NCBI GenBank assembly: GCA_019693395.1
Contig: JAAMXP010004547.1
Location: forward strand, 1 to 57,226
Direction: 5' to 3'
From: Ettlia oleoabundans
Lineage: Eukaryota; Chlorophyta; Chlorophyceae; Chlamydomonadales
DNA: 57,226 bases
Translations under genes and position numbers: made by a program
Part shown: positions 23,474-35,067 of the stretch, piece by piece
Numbering within the stretch: position 1 is the stretch's first letter
Layout of the letters: each line of letters begins with the position of its first letter
Notes under the pieces: model-generated
Database searches by the model: none
Told to the model about the DNA's origin: nothing
Seen by the model: only the letters and a program-made list of their open reading frames with translations

Positions 23474-25329
23474 GAGGCTCAGTGCTTGACGCTGTTTGAT
23501 GAGGCGCGCTGCAGAGGCGACGACCTGCGGCTGAAGCAGGATGCTGTGGGGCTGCTGACGCTGGGCCCTGCCACCTGCAAGGACAAGCTGATGCAGGCGG
23601 CCGGCCGCATGCGCAAGCTGGGTGAGCGTGCGCCCTTGATGCGCTAAAACCTTCTTGCTGCAACATTTAGATGTTGTTGTGCGTTTTGTTGTTTGTCTGC
23701 TACAGCTGTGCGACTGCCTGCTTGCTGGGATGGCTACTATGCTAGCACATTGTTCCTGCGGGGATGCCATCCCTGTTTTCTGGCCAGTTGCCTCGCGGCA
23801 TTACCCTCCTGACTCTGCTGCTTGCTATCTGCAGGCAAGGGCCAGACTTTGTGCGTCATTGCGACCGTCGACGTCACAGCCAAGATTCGGCGGCTTGCCC
23901 GCAGCATCAGCGGCGCCGGTGCTGCTGGCAGCAGCGGCAGCCAGGCAGCCAAAGCACAGCCCAGACCACGGCTGCAGCTCACCTCCCGGCATGTTCTGCA
24001 GTGGGCCATGCACAACACTGTGGCTGCTACGCTGCGTGGCGTGGCAGAGTGGGCGCATCAGGGCATGCAGTTTGCTGCCAGTCGCGGCATTCCAGAGCAC
24101 GCGCTTCAGCCAGAAGTGCTGTGGCTGGCGGAATTGTATGGCAGCAGTCGGACGCAACATCGAGTGCCAGAGGTGGTGCAGGATCAGGCTGTGCGGCGGC
24201 AGCGCGAGGATTTACACGCTGACATGGCCGCGATGATTGCTGAGGTGGCAGCTGCTGCCGCGCAGCACAGCCAGGGCCATGCTGTGGTTGTGCACAGCGG
24301 GTTGGGGGAGGAGTGCGAGCGAGAGCTTGAGCGGGAGGAGGAGGAAGAGGAGGAGGAGGAGAGGGAGGTGGCGCGTGTGGAGGCGTCGGCGGAGGAAGAC
24401 TATGCCGTGCTCTGAGGGCCACCTCGCTTGCTGACTTCCAACGCTGCACAGGGCTGGGGCTGTTCCCGTTGACCGAGCTTGCGAGACGCCTGTCGCCTAT
24501 GGGCGTGGATGACGTGCCCTGGAGTGCCGACGTCTATGCCACGCCCAACTTTGCCTTTGCCACTAGGCAGCTAAGTGACCAGGCGCTGGATGAGTACTCA
24601 AGGCCTGTGGATGCCATGCTGCTGCCTCCAGCTGCACCGAGCACCCATAGGGCGGCAGGCACAGCAGCCCCAGCTGTGGTACTACTGTCCAAGAGGGAGC
24701 ACAATGGTTTGCTGGAGGCAGTTCGACGCAGCAGTCAGCAAGACATGCATGCCATTCGTGGCGGCAAGACCCAACGCGCCCCGGTGGTAGCGCACCTTTG
24801 TTATGCCTGCCAAGCCCAGCCTGGCATGGGCGGCCAGCCTGGCACACCCCTACGGCTGGCAGTGGCAGCGGGCACCAATTGGAACGCAAGCTGCTGGCTG
24901 CCAAATGACCTGGCTGATGGGCGACTTAGGGAGCAGCTGGTCAGCCTGCAACTCTTCAACGGTGAAACGACGTATGTTAGTATGCAGGCAGGAACCGCAG
25001 CAGCAGGGGCACGCAATGGCGGCGCTGCGGTCCGCTGGGAGGCCTTGGCCGCACATCCGCAGATGCGGGTGCTGCGGAAGCTGGTGCAGGGACGTGCCGC
25101 CATGGCGGAGGAGCTTGTGGCGATGCGTGGGACGCAGGCGCTGTTTCTTCGCAGCCAGCTTGAGCGGGCGTGCGACACAGCTATGCCTGGCGGCCAGCCC
25201 GCAGTGGCTGGGGGCCGTGTGACCCCTTCTTTTGGTGAATCGTTGCGGGCTAGCAAGCGAATAAAGAGCCAATGTGATAGGGCGGAGAATTTGACCTGGT
25301 TAAAAATAAAAAACGTTCTTCCACCGTAG
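23474..25329 (+). pseudogene. Truncated, frameshifted DUF3638-family paralogue
   Basis: Two exons, 23474-23621 and 23835 to 25329. Exon 1 holds the helicase-like CLTLFDEARCRGDDLRLKQD block and the following TLGPATCKDKLMQAAGRMRK, diagnostic for DUF3638 proteins (large eukaryotic proteins with a degenerate P-loop/DEAD-like core). Exon 2 starts KGQTLCVIATVDVTAKI. All earlier family exons present in the copy at 35068-39353 are missing. In exon 2, after EEDYA, a stop appears at 24413-24415. Comparison with the paralogue (YAAALGAASLADFQRCTG there) shows one missing base near 24407; one frame over, homology resumes (TSLADFQRCTGL) and stays open to the TAG at 25327. So it is most likely a pseudogene fragment, unless the missing base is an assembly error. 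Exon 1 is about 96% identical in DNA to the paralogue, while the intron between the exons is unrelated in sequence. Confidence 0.72.
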
Positions 25330-25867
25330 TTGTCTACCTGCTACGCAGCTTACTTCCTGCCACAAGCAGTTGCCCTTGTACCTGCACATACTAGTGACCC
25401 TGTATTTGATTGGTGCATCACTGGCGCAATACTGTATGAACATGTGAACAATAGTTGTGTGCTTGTGAAACCTTTTTCTCCACCGTGCAAAGGCTCGCTG
25501 AAAAGCCACAATGTGCAATGGCAGGCTGCTGTGTCAAAGGGGTGCAGTACAACAGCTTGGTGGTATTGCTGCCGCTGCTGGTTGCCGCCAACTGAGGATG
25601 AGTCGTGTGTCCAAGACCCTATGCTATGCAAAGGTGCAAGTCAACAACTCTCACTGGCGTGACCCTCTGTTATAGATGTTGCAGTCAGGAACGCAGCGCC
25701 CCTGATGGTGGGATGGCAGCGGCGCCACCGCCAAGCTGGCGGCTGCAATCCCATCTCAATGTTGGCCGAACCCGATCGCCCGATCGGGTGACTTTTGCAA
25801 ACTCGCGGTTGTCAAGCTCACCTTGCACATCTTAACGGGGACTGAGCGCAGGGAAGGCCCAAGCCCT
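25330..25867. other. Intergenic, no gene seen
   Basis: Between the DUF3638 remnant and the next plus-strand gene. I see no conserved exon and no RNA gene. It should contain the promoter of the SET gene that follows. Confidence 0.4.
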
Positions 25868-28800
25868 ATGCCCGTCCTGGCAGTCTCGTCTCGAGTTGCA
25901 GCTGTTAAGCAGCATGCAGCAGCGAGCCAGTATTCCTCTCACGGACAGCATCCTGCAGCTTCAGGCAGCGCCGGACGGGCGATGGCGGGACGAGCAGCCC
26001 GGCCAGCTGTAGAGCAGCAAGCGAGATGGTCGCAGGTATATGCCCCGCACAGTTGTCGCACGCGCGCACCCCGGCCTACCAGTAATTGCTCTCGCCCTCA
26101 CTGCCACGCTCACTCCCGCCACCCGCCGCCTGTCGCTGTTTGCCCACCCTCAGCTCTTCTGCCCTATACTGCAGCAGCCTGTCGTTGGCCCGTTGAGGTC
26201 CGCCCGTAAGCTTGGCATTGCTCGCGCCACTCCCGCCACCAGCGCAACGGTGGAGCGCCCCAGCAAAATGATGAAGTGGCTGCAGGTGTGACCTGTTCCA
26301 CCGACGTCCTCCATTACAATTGCATTCTCAACTTGGCTGTCAACCTTGGCTGTCACTTGGGTTTCGTCCCTTGTGCGGATAGCTTTACTGAGTGAAATGC
26401 CAGACTGTCCTTCTGTCCATTCCATTGCGCTCCTCTTCAGGCTTTAACTGCTGTGCCGCTGAACTCTTCAGTTCGCGTCAGGCTTTCTTGGATGGCGCCA
26501 TTGCTCCCAGCTTCTCTCCAGCCCGCACTTCTTGAACCAACCTAGAAACTCGCTTTCTTATTCCCTCCCCCACCATGCAGGATTCAGGAGCACCAGAGCA
26601 AAAAGTTAGGCTGCAGACAGTGGTGCGGGAGGGAACAGATGTGGATCTCACTGTCGCGGCCGTGCCCCTTCAGCCTGGCGACCTAGCGCTTCGTATTCCG
26701 GAGCACCTTATTGTAACCTTGGATCGTGTGCTTGAGGACAACACCCTTGCAGAGCTCCTCACCACCGGCAAGCTGTCGGGTGAGTGGCGGGTGGCAACAT
26801 TCACCAGTCAGGCAGGCAGTCAGGCAGGCAGCCAGTTGAATGTTGCATGTGCCTTGTTGAATATTACTCGGAGGATCTGCCAGGTTTGGAGTCTCTGCTA
26901 AGGAACAGGCAGCATAGCTCTGCTTACAGCTGCTGTTCACGGTTACCCTCCCCTCCACCTATCATCCTGCGCGCAAGTACCCGGCTCAACTGGTTGAACC
27001 CTGTGCACAGACAACCGAGCTTGCTTCCTACCCATCCCTGCCTGCCTGCCTCCTCTTTCTCCCCCTGCCTGCAACGCAGAGCTAGCCTGCCTCACGCTCT
27101 ACTTGGCGTACGAGAAGAAGAGGGGCAAGGAGGGGTGCTGGTACCGCTTTATTAAGGAGCTTGACCGCATGCAGGGCCGAGGCTCGCAGGTGGGTGCTGG
27201 ACGCTGCATATGCTGGGGCTGGGCACAACGTGGTGCCATGCTGAGCTGAGCTAGTGTAGCCATGATGTGGCGCTTAGCTGGTACCAAATTGGTTGGATTC
27301 CACCCTGCGGACCCAAGCTTGAACCCGCCTGAATGTAGGCATTAACCTAGGTTTTTTCCGTTTTGCAGCTGTGGAGCGCAAGCTCCCCTTACTTATGCAA
27401 ATACCAACACCATGCCACTCCCCTTGCTCGACTTTGTGTTGCAGGGTGCCAAGTCGCCGCTTCTGTGGGATGAGGGACAGGCAGCCGAGCTTCTGGCGGG
27501 CTCGCCGGTTGTTGGGGAGATCGAGGCACGCCTGCAGGTGCAGTGCAGTGCTGCTGCAGTGTGCCGGCAGTGGTGGTGCTGCTGCTGCGGGTGGTGCTTT
27601 TGCGCCGCTACCTGCCTACTTGCCTGTGTATCGCAGCAGCTGGTGGTGTCCCATCATGCAGGGCGAGGTGCTCATCGGCATACTTGCTTGTTTAACACCC
27701 AGTAACAGGCTTTTAAGAGTCGATCCTGATCTCACCCCTGCATGCGTCGTGCAGGGCATTGAGAAGGAATATGAGGAGCTTGATACTGTATGGTACCTTG
27801 CCGGAAGGTGCCAAGAAGCTGCATCATGTTTATGCGCTTGGCACTGCCGGAAAGGCCCAGGGGCTCAAAGCACACCGCCTCGCATTATTGTGCCACACAT
27901 TGCCTCATGTGTTATGTCGGCAAAGAAGGCCTCATGGTCGTCTCTGGCTAATCACCCTTCTTTCCACCGCCCTCGCATCTTGCAGCCTGTTCAACCGCCA
28001 GCCCTTCTCGCCACCCACGGAGCAGTTCCCCTTCCAAGTGTTCCGCCAAGCCTTTACTGCGGTGCAGTCATCGGTGGTGCACCTGCAGGGCATGCCCCTC
28101 GGGTGAGGATAAACAGATGCCACCTTACGAATGCTTTTATGGGCGGGTGGTTCTCTGAACAGTCCCAAAAGAGTTGTATGGTGCTGTTGAAGCAGATTAG
28201 CACTGGCACGTTCCTGTGTCATCTGTGCCAATTGAGCCATCCGACCGCTCCCTTTTTACCTTTGACACGACATTTCCTCTCCAGCCTGCCTTTTAACCCC
28301 TCCCTGCATCCCTGTCCTGCCCCGCAGTAAGCGGTTTGCGCTTGTGCCGATGGGCCCACCGCTGCTGACCTACAGCAGTACTGCCAAGGCCATGCTCAAG
28401 TTTGACAACCAGACGCACGAGGTGCAGCTGGCAGTGGATCGTGCCTACCAGCCAGGGGAGCCTGTGCTGGCTTGGTGTGGACCACAGGTGGGCTGTTGCT
28501 AGGAGTGCGCTGGGTTGTGTGTTTGATTCTTGTGTGGATGGTTAAGAGCTTCTTTCAGGAGCTGAGCAAGTTTGTTTCCCTTCTCCCCCGTTTCAAGCGG
28601 GTTCTACAAGGGATGCTTTTCCCTGCAACAATCTCTTGGTGCTTGCACAAAACTTGACAACTCGCTGCCTCCCTGCTGGGTCCTCTTGCAACTCGTCGGC
28701 TGCAGCCCAACAGCCGGCTGCTGATCAACTATGGGATTGTGGACGAGCAGAACCCCTATGACAAGCTGCCGCTGTCGAGTGAGTGAGACTCCTTCCCCTT

Positions 28801-30250
28801 CCCCTGCCATGCTTGCTGGCTGATTTGTGGGGTGATGATGCTGGCCCAGTGGCGGAGGAACAGTGAACTGCTTGTTCCAGGCCTTTGCCTGTCTGGTTGC
28901 CATTCATGCCCCGCAAAACTGCAAAGACTCCACCCAACTCGGCTAATCCTACTTGTGCCCCATCCCGTTATGACCCCCAGCATTCTGTTGGTACCCTCCA
29001 TGTGGTTTCCACCTCCCTTCATTCTATAATCCCATCACCCATGCAGTCACGATCCCCAGCGACGACCCGCTGTACCGCCTGAAGCGGGACAAGCTGGCGG
29101 AGCAGGGGCTCAGCACTCAGCAGGTGGGTGCCACACCCTCACGTCTCTGCTTGCTAGCAGGCGCCACTGCCATGCCTCAGGGGCCATATTGGCGGGTTTG
29201 TAGCTTCTCAATGTCCCAGGTTTGGTTGCCTGTGTGGGAACCTAGGCTGCGTGGTTGGCGCTGCAGCCATGGCGGCACACCCTAGCAGCTTGGTGTGCAT
29301 AGTGCTTCACCTTGCTGCAACTAAGTACCGCAGCCCCTCCAATGACTTGATGACTCCTGCCTTCCCGGCCCATCTCCTGCCTGCCTGCCGCCTGCCTGTC
29401 TGCAGACCTTCCAGCTGCAGCAATCCACGCCACTGCCGGAGCAGCTCCTGCCCTACCTGCGCCTTGTGCATGCGACACGGGAGGAGGATGTGGCGGCGGT
29501 GCAGTGGGGCGAGGCGGCGGCGCCGGTGGCCCCTGAGAACGAACTCACCATGTTGAACCAGGTGGGGGGTGATTACCTATCTGTGATCATGGATGCAACA
29601 GATGCCAAGCGTCTCAGTCGTTGTGGTGGATTGTTCCAGCTCCACCCTTGTTACATGCATGCCCCTATCAGCGTCCGGTGCATATGCCTCGAAACAAAGA
29701 TGTCCGGCCTCCTGCCCTTCTGCGTATTTGTGGTCGCATGTAACCAACACGTGCCCCTAAAGTGTTGCTCAACCCCCAACTCCTACCATTTTCTGTTTGT
29801 TTGTTGCATGAACTTAACCGTCAACGTCTTGTCTTTCTCCGTATTCGTCCCCTCTTGAAGCTCATCACGGTGCTGCGGCTGCGCCAGTCCCGCTACCGCA
29901 CCACGATCGAGGAGGATGAGGCCATTATTGTTGACCCCAGCAAGGGGCCGCGCCAGACCGTGGCTGCTCGGCTGCTAAAAGTGGAGAAGCGCATCCTGCA
30001 GGTAGCTGGCCTTTTCACTTCTCGCCGATGAAGCTACCTTGCGGTCGCTTCTGCTACATTGGACTTGCATTACATCCAGTGCAATCAAAGTATCAACCCA
30101 CCAGTCAGATGACACAAGCACATCACCCACTCACGGGTCATTGACCCACCACCCACCCTGCAGGCTACGATGGCTGCAGTGATGGCGCTACCAGGGGCGC
30201 CCGAGGCGGCTGCACACGCACCCGTGGTGACTGCCATCCGCATGGAGTGA
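25868..30250 (+). CDS. SET-domain protein, Rubisco LSMT-like (At3g07670-type)
   Basis: Twelve exons, 477 residues: 25868-26035, 26581-26779, 27080-27189, 27445-27537, 27755-27807, 27986-28102, 28328-28487, 28706-28778, 29047-29123, 29406-29561, 29861-30001, 30164-30250. Exon 1 is proposed because it encodes an Ala/Ser/Gln/Arg-rich leader, ends in phase at a GT, and the next exon has a strong pyrimidine-rich acceptor whose ATGCAG could otherwise be mistaken for a start at 26575. The body reads LTLYLAYEKKRGKEGCWYRF, GAKSPLLWDEGQAAELL, GIEKEYEELDTVWYLAGSLF, AFTAVQSSVVHLQG, RFALVPMGPPLLTY, VLAWCGPQPNSRLLINYG and DEQNPYDKLPLS, then a C-terminal Rubisco-LSMT substrate-binding helix bundle. From memory this matches the Arabidopsis At3g07670 protein. 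It is a predicted protein-lysine methyltransferase, probably of the plastid; the target is unknown. Distinct from the SET gene at 3279-6973. Confidence 0.88.
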
Positions 30251-31070
30251 AGGAGTTGGGGGCAGCAAGCCTGCTTGTGTTGATGTCCTTGCGCACACCG
30301 GCTGGAACGCTGGAGTCCTGGCCTACCTCAAGCTGTTGAAGGTGTTGACCTGAAGGTCCTGCACTGCCAGCGACTGAGCTTGAGCTGCGTGTTGGCGCGT
30401 GTGCTGGCGTTGCCGTTGGCTGGTGGCACTGCTGCATGATGTGTCTCGAAATCATCTGAATTTTCACGCCTTTTCCCTTGTCGGCTTTTCTCTGTACCAT
30501 AGCTAGACGTGGTTTTCCTTATCGGAGCACATTTGACCCTCCCCTTTCCCTGTGGTGGTTACACACGTTCCGCAAACTGCTGTCAAATTTGAAACTTGGG
30601 TCAATTGTGTTAGCACGCAGTGCAGGAAGAAAACTTCAAAAGTTCGCATACATCACTCCATCGCTCTCGGAAAGTGCATGTCCAGGGGCCTCGACCAATG
30701 TTCAAGGTCAGGTGCTGCGTGATGCAGCGCGGTGGTGTTGAGATAGTTGGCATCCACTGTGGTAGAGAAAATTGGAAAATCGGGGCAAGATGTGTGGTGC
30801 ATTCCAGTGGCAGTGGGTTGCAGATCAGCAACAATAGTGTCTTCAGCAAATCATTGAAAAGAGCGCAAGTGTCAGGCTTAAGAGGCACAGGAAGTAGCTG
30901 ATTGATGCAGTTGGACTGGGTGCCTTCGAGGTAGTACACAGCTGCACAGGTGAGGGTGCAAGCTGGGCAGCTGCTAACACGCAGCTCCCTGAATCCCCAC
31001 ATCGAGCGGAGGATGGCCAGAGATATTACGGGTTGGCCAGAAGCGTGTGCCAACTCAGCAGTCATCATCA
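30251..31070. other. Convergent intergenic region
   Basis: Between the stop of the SET gene (+) and the stop of the BRI3-like gene (-). A 172-codon minus frame (30610-31128) overlaps it but shows no recognisable domain and runs antisense to the likely 3' UTR. TTACA at 30559-30563 would be a minus-strand TGTAA. Confidence 0.35.
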
Positions 31071-31736
31071 TCAAAAGAGCACAGGCCCTGACTCGTCTAG
31101 AGGGCAGCAGATGTTGCAGGGAAACCACCTGAAGATTATACAGGACAACACACCGCAGTAAGGGTCTGGCTGCATGTGCTCCTGCACGTACACCACAGCT
31201 GGGGCATTGTCGTTGTTGTTATTATTATTGTTGTTGTTGGTCACGATCACAGGCCGTGAAGCTGAGCGCTGAGCGGCCTGTGCTGCTGCCAGACGGGCCT
31301 GCATTAGGGTGGCAAGTACTGTACTAGGTCTGGAAGTGCCCAATAGAGCAAAGGGTGGTACCGTGCCTTTTGGAGGGCAAAGCCCAGAACCCTTACCCCA
31401 CGTTTTTGTACAGGCCACTCCAGTGGGGCTCCTAGCTTCAGCTAGGTGACACGACACTAGCAAAGAAGCACCCAACCACACATCTGCGATGGTCCATCTG
31501 AACCTCCAACTCCTTGCGGATCTCTTTCTTCAACTCTTCTTTCTGCACAGCACACAACGTGCAAGCAAGGCCATCGATTTGGGGTGATATCGTCGGCCAT
31601 ATGGCCCATGCATCTTGGAAAGTGCAGTCTACAGTCATGGTACAACATGAAGCGCTCTTATCCGTCAGGCAGCCCGGCAGCCATTCCACCCCATCCAATC
31701 CTAGCCCACCTCCAGCTCTGCTCGCAGCTGCGCCAT
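31071..31736 (-). CDS. Small BRI3-like cysteine-rich membrane protein with coiled coil and poly-Asn
   Basis: Three exons, 31736-31710, 31542-31504 and 31298-31071, give 97 residues. The order is a short charged helix (MAQLRAELE, then KEELKKEIRKELE, then ARLAAAQAAQ), a run of nine Asn (43-51), a Gln/Pro linker ending in QPDPYCG, and a hydrophobic cysteine-rich tail CGVLSCIIFRWFPCNICCPLD. The pattern YCG...S...F.PC..CCP.D resembles the C-terminus of brain protein I3 (BRI3) and related small membrane-associated proteins of protists and algae. I chose the ATG at 31734-31736 because its context (CAGAAATGG) is good and the splice phases are then all zero. Earlier exons cannot be excluded: a frame with MEGLSKELAK begins at 31960. 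The function is unknown; a membrane or endosomal location is likely. Confidence 0.6.
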
Positions 31737-33333
31737 TTCTGAGTTCTCTAGCGGCGTAAGGTACGAGGCAGGCGGTTGGGGGGGAAGCCCACAAGCGGCG
31801 GCGGGAAATCTTCAAGTGTTGCGGGGCAACTCACGCATACACAAACACGTGGTTGAGGGTAGGCAGAATGACGAACTACCCATGATGGGCGGCAGATCGC
31901 AGGGTCCCTCGGTTCGTCCTTGCCACTTGGCTTCGCCAGCTCTTTACTTAATCCCTCCATGAAGGGGTGTACATCTCCTGCCACGCAATGCAGCCATGTG
32001 TGCATGACCAGTCAGCAAGTTCCCTCCAAGTCCTCTCTAAGTCCTCTCCTACCACTGCAACAAAATGTGACTAGTGGTTGAGTGGAAGCATCAAACTGAC
32101 CGCTTATGACCCTGCAACATCTGCTTTCAATAAGCTGGCAGCGTGGTAACCCTGGTTACCGTTGGAAGTGCTTGCAGAACATTTTCTACTAATAATGCAG
32201 AACGTGCTGATAAAGGCTCTTAGAGGCTCATGGATTAGGAAGTAGTAACTCGCAGATGGCGCACACGACCAAATCGTGCGGGGGGTTGTGCAGGCTGATT
32301 TGCGGATGATCTACAGCGTGGTAAGCAGAAACTGGGATAGAGAGGAGCAAAAATGCATCCCACCTTCACACCCCCTCGGTGTGCAGGGGAATCCAGAGAC
32401 TGGCAATCCATCAGGTCTGGGGTACTCAACAGCGGCGTTGCTGCTTTGCCGTCCGTTTTGATTGAGCCTCCGCCTTCCCGGTTGTAAGTAGCACACTAGA
32501 AGTCAAAATTTTGGAGTGCACCTGCGAACGGGGACCGAGCGGCGTTGTTCGCGCGGCGGGTGGAGCTATTGCGCGGGACGACAGGGGCAAGGAGTGCTCG
32601 GAATGCTTGAAAAGGCCCTTGTATCAGTATCTCGGACGAACAAGTCACGAACAAGACAGTCATGGGAGGCCTTTCACGGGAGGCCTTTGCCACGTGGCTT
32701 GGGTTCTGCAAAATCCAACTACTTTGTGTTACATATACCTTGTTTAAGCTCGCCGGTGCTGTAAATCGGCATCTCCTACGGGACCGCGCACCGCGGAAGG
32801 TCTACGAGAGAACCCGCCCACCCGGGCGGTATGCTAATGATATGCCGCCATAGGCGTTTAGAGTGATGAGGCCGCCATAGGCATGGAGGCCCCCAAACAC
32901 TCCTCAGGCACGCACATACATGTGCCGTTGCATGTTATTGAGAAAACCATGTGACAGTAGTGCTCCTTTTCCAGACATTGTCCTCCTTCCCTTGTACTGT
33001 TCTGTCACCCCCGCCGGTTTCAAACAGGGTGGCAACGTGTTCTCCGCACCAACCAAACTCCCTTTATATTATATTCGCCTACATAAGCTACAGAAGAACA
33101 TGGTTGTCGATATCTGCTAGTTATAGAACATCGCCATTCAGGTCTGGAAATGCAGACGCAAATAATAGCCCAGAGTGCCGAGGGTGCACACGCTCTGCCT
33201 GGCGCCCTGCCGCCCAATCTTCACAACCCTTCAGTCCTTTTGTCCGAATGTTGGTCGATCAGCAAATTCTGCGTGACGTTCTCACATCTCAGCAACGTAG
33301 CACACGCTTATTGACAAGCAGGCGGGCGGGAGT
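31737..33333. other. Long intergenic stretch between divergent genes
   Basis: About 1.6 kb with no gene I can support. It contains a short perfect inverted repeat (GGTAACC-CT-GGTTACC at 32145-32160). It should hold the promoters of the BRI3-like gene (-) and the SANT-like gene (+). Confidence 0.4.
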
Positions 33334-34370
33334 ATGTCGTTAGCAGCGGAGGCATCGCAGCAGCATGCGGCACCTCCAGGAGAGAACATGCAGGAGCGAC
33401 TGGAGTGGGTAAAGCATATGCGCAGCATGTTCAGCCCCGAGGGGATGTGCAAACCCGACGGAGAAGTGGACCAGGAGTTTTTTAAGCCCAAGAACATCAT
33501 CATACGCTTGAAGGACGACGAGAAGTGGGGCGCATCACAGCGAGAGGCGCTATACAAGGTGTGCGGCGGCTGTAGCGACGGCCGTGACAGCTGAAGCGGC
33601 AAACGGCGGCGGGCTCCTGCACTGCCACCGTCGCTGGTCTGAGCCTGGGGTTGAAGGATATGGCAACACTGTGTTCTGCAGGGATTGGAGAAATACGGGG
33701 TGGGCAAGTGGCGGGAGATGATTCAAAACTTTCCGGAGCTGGCGCGGTATAAGGACACAGACATCCGCGTGCATGCGGGGCGGCTGCTGGGCACGCAGTC
33801 GCTGGCGCGGCACGTGGGCTGGAAGGGTGAGCCATGGGTCAGACAGGCAGGTCCAATTAGCCTGACGTATTTGTTGAGCTGCAGCGCTGCCAGTACTCCT
33901 TGACATCTTATTTAGCTGGCCAGCAATCATGTTCCAAGGTAGTGATACGCTTGCAAAGAAGCTGAACAGCAGCAGCTTTTCTGCGCCCTGTGCTTTCCCA
34001 CACAGTTCCGCTCGCAAATTTTTGGGGTGAGGTGGGGGTTGGGGGTGTGGTGGTGGTGGTGGTGGTGGTGATGGTGGGGGGCTTCGGTTGAAGCACCTGT
34101 TCACGCAATGGTTTTTGATATGCGTCCACCAGCATGTCCCATGCTGTCGGCCAAACCACATTCTCGACCCACATTGTCTGCCTCGTTTCAATCTGTGCTG
34201 CTGCAGGCGACCAAGCAGCAGTTGATGCCCAGCGGGAGCTCCACCTCAGGATTGCCGAAGCAACCAGCTGCCTGAAGAACGGGGTGCTGGTTGAGAATGA
34301 TGATGGCAGCGTGGCGCGATACCTGGAGCAGAACCCCGAAGTAGCAGCACATGTTGGGGCAGGGCAATGA
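33334..34370 (+). CDS. SANT/Myb-like domain conserved protein
   Basis: Three exons, 33334-33558, 33682-33826 and 34207-34370, give 177 residues with matching phases. After a charged N-terminus the protein reads REALYKGLEKYGVGKWREM (residues 70-88). This is a Myb/SANT-type helix-turn-helix in which the conserved tryptophans are partly replaced by other aromatics. Then come DTDIRVHAGRLLGTQSLARH and VGWKGDQAAVDAQRELHLRI, and CLKNGVLVENDDGSVARYLE near the end. I recall similar proteins in algae, plants and oomycetes without a known role. DNA binding or chromatin association is a guess from the fold. The stop is TGA. Intron 2 contains a (GGT)n run at 34045-34076. Confidence 0.75.
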
Positions 34371-35067
34371 ACTGGCAGGCATGGGCCCCTTATCTTTGCT
34401 TAGCAACTCCTACTACATGTATTCCACGCTATTTACATCAACAATCCATCCCTCCTTGATATATACAGGTTAGCAGAGAGGTCGTTCTTCAGCAACGAAT
34501 TGTCAAAAGCAGTGCTCGTTATTCAAAGCAAAAGTACTGTCCCTGAAATATTTGCAGAGTCTGTCTGTCAGGAACAAGGTGGCAAGGGCCGAGGGGAGAA
34601 TATTTGTAGTGCAGGAATGTGCGGTACTCACCAGAGAGGTGCAGAGTGATTGTTGCAAAACAGGATACAGAGCACAGTTGGCAGGAGAATATACAGGAGG
34701 ACAGCAAAGCTGCTGGTTCAAGTAGTGGGTTTATAAGGAGCTTGCACTAGGCATTTAGCCTGTTGCAAAAATATTCCGGCAGGGTGCGAAATGTGTATGT
34801 ACAAGAGGGTGATGTTGGCATGGTGTAGGATGCATAGGTACAAGCAGGCTGATGTGGCCAGGATGCAGAGTGGTTACCTGACAACAGGGTGAAGTGGGCA
34901 AAGTGCTAGATGGATATGTACAGCAAAGTCGGCTAATGTGCCAGGGCGCCGATTGCATAAGTGCAATGGACAGCTTGGTGTGCAACAATGGCGCGCTATG
35001 ATTCAGATGGCAATTGGGAAAGGCCAACAACAGCTGCTACCAGCGACTACTCCACACGTCAGGGAGG
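34371..35067. other. Convergent intergenic region with degenerate tandem repeats
   Basis: Lies between the stop of the SANT-like gene (+) and that of the DUF3638 gene (-). No gene is seen. It contains four degenerate copies of a unit of about 40 bases (listed separately). Confidence 0.45.
34791..34945. repeat. Four degenerate copies of a ~40-base tandem unit
   Basis: Units begin at about 34791, 34830, 34871 and 34910 (spacings 39, 41 and 39). Each has a GTACA-like core followed about five bases later by GGGTGAtGTGGGCA-like sequence. They are clearly related but diverged, and non-coding. Confidence 0.6.

Noticed and set aside
26575..26577. ATG at 26575 as start of the second SET gene
   Set aside because: It lies in the ATGCAG of a strong pyrimidine-rich acceptor, and an upstream exon with a leader-like sequence joins in phase. 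It remains possible but less likely.
30610..31128. 172-codon minus frame as a separate gene
   Set aside because: It overlaps the real end of the BRI3-like gene in another frame, and no domain is visible.
32145..32160. Short palindrome as a regulatory hairpin
   Set aside because: Seven-base arms are expected by chance at this scale, and no gene is close.
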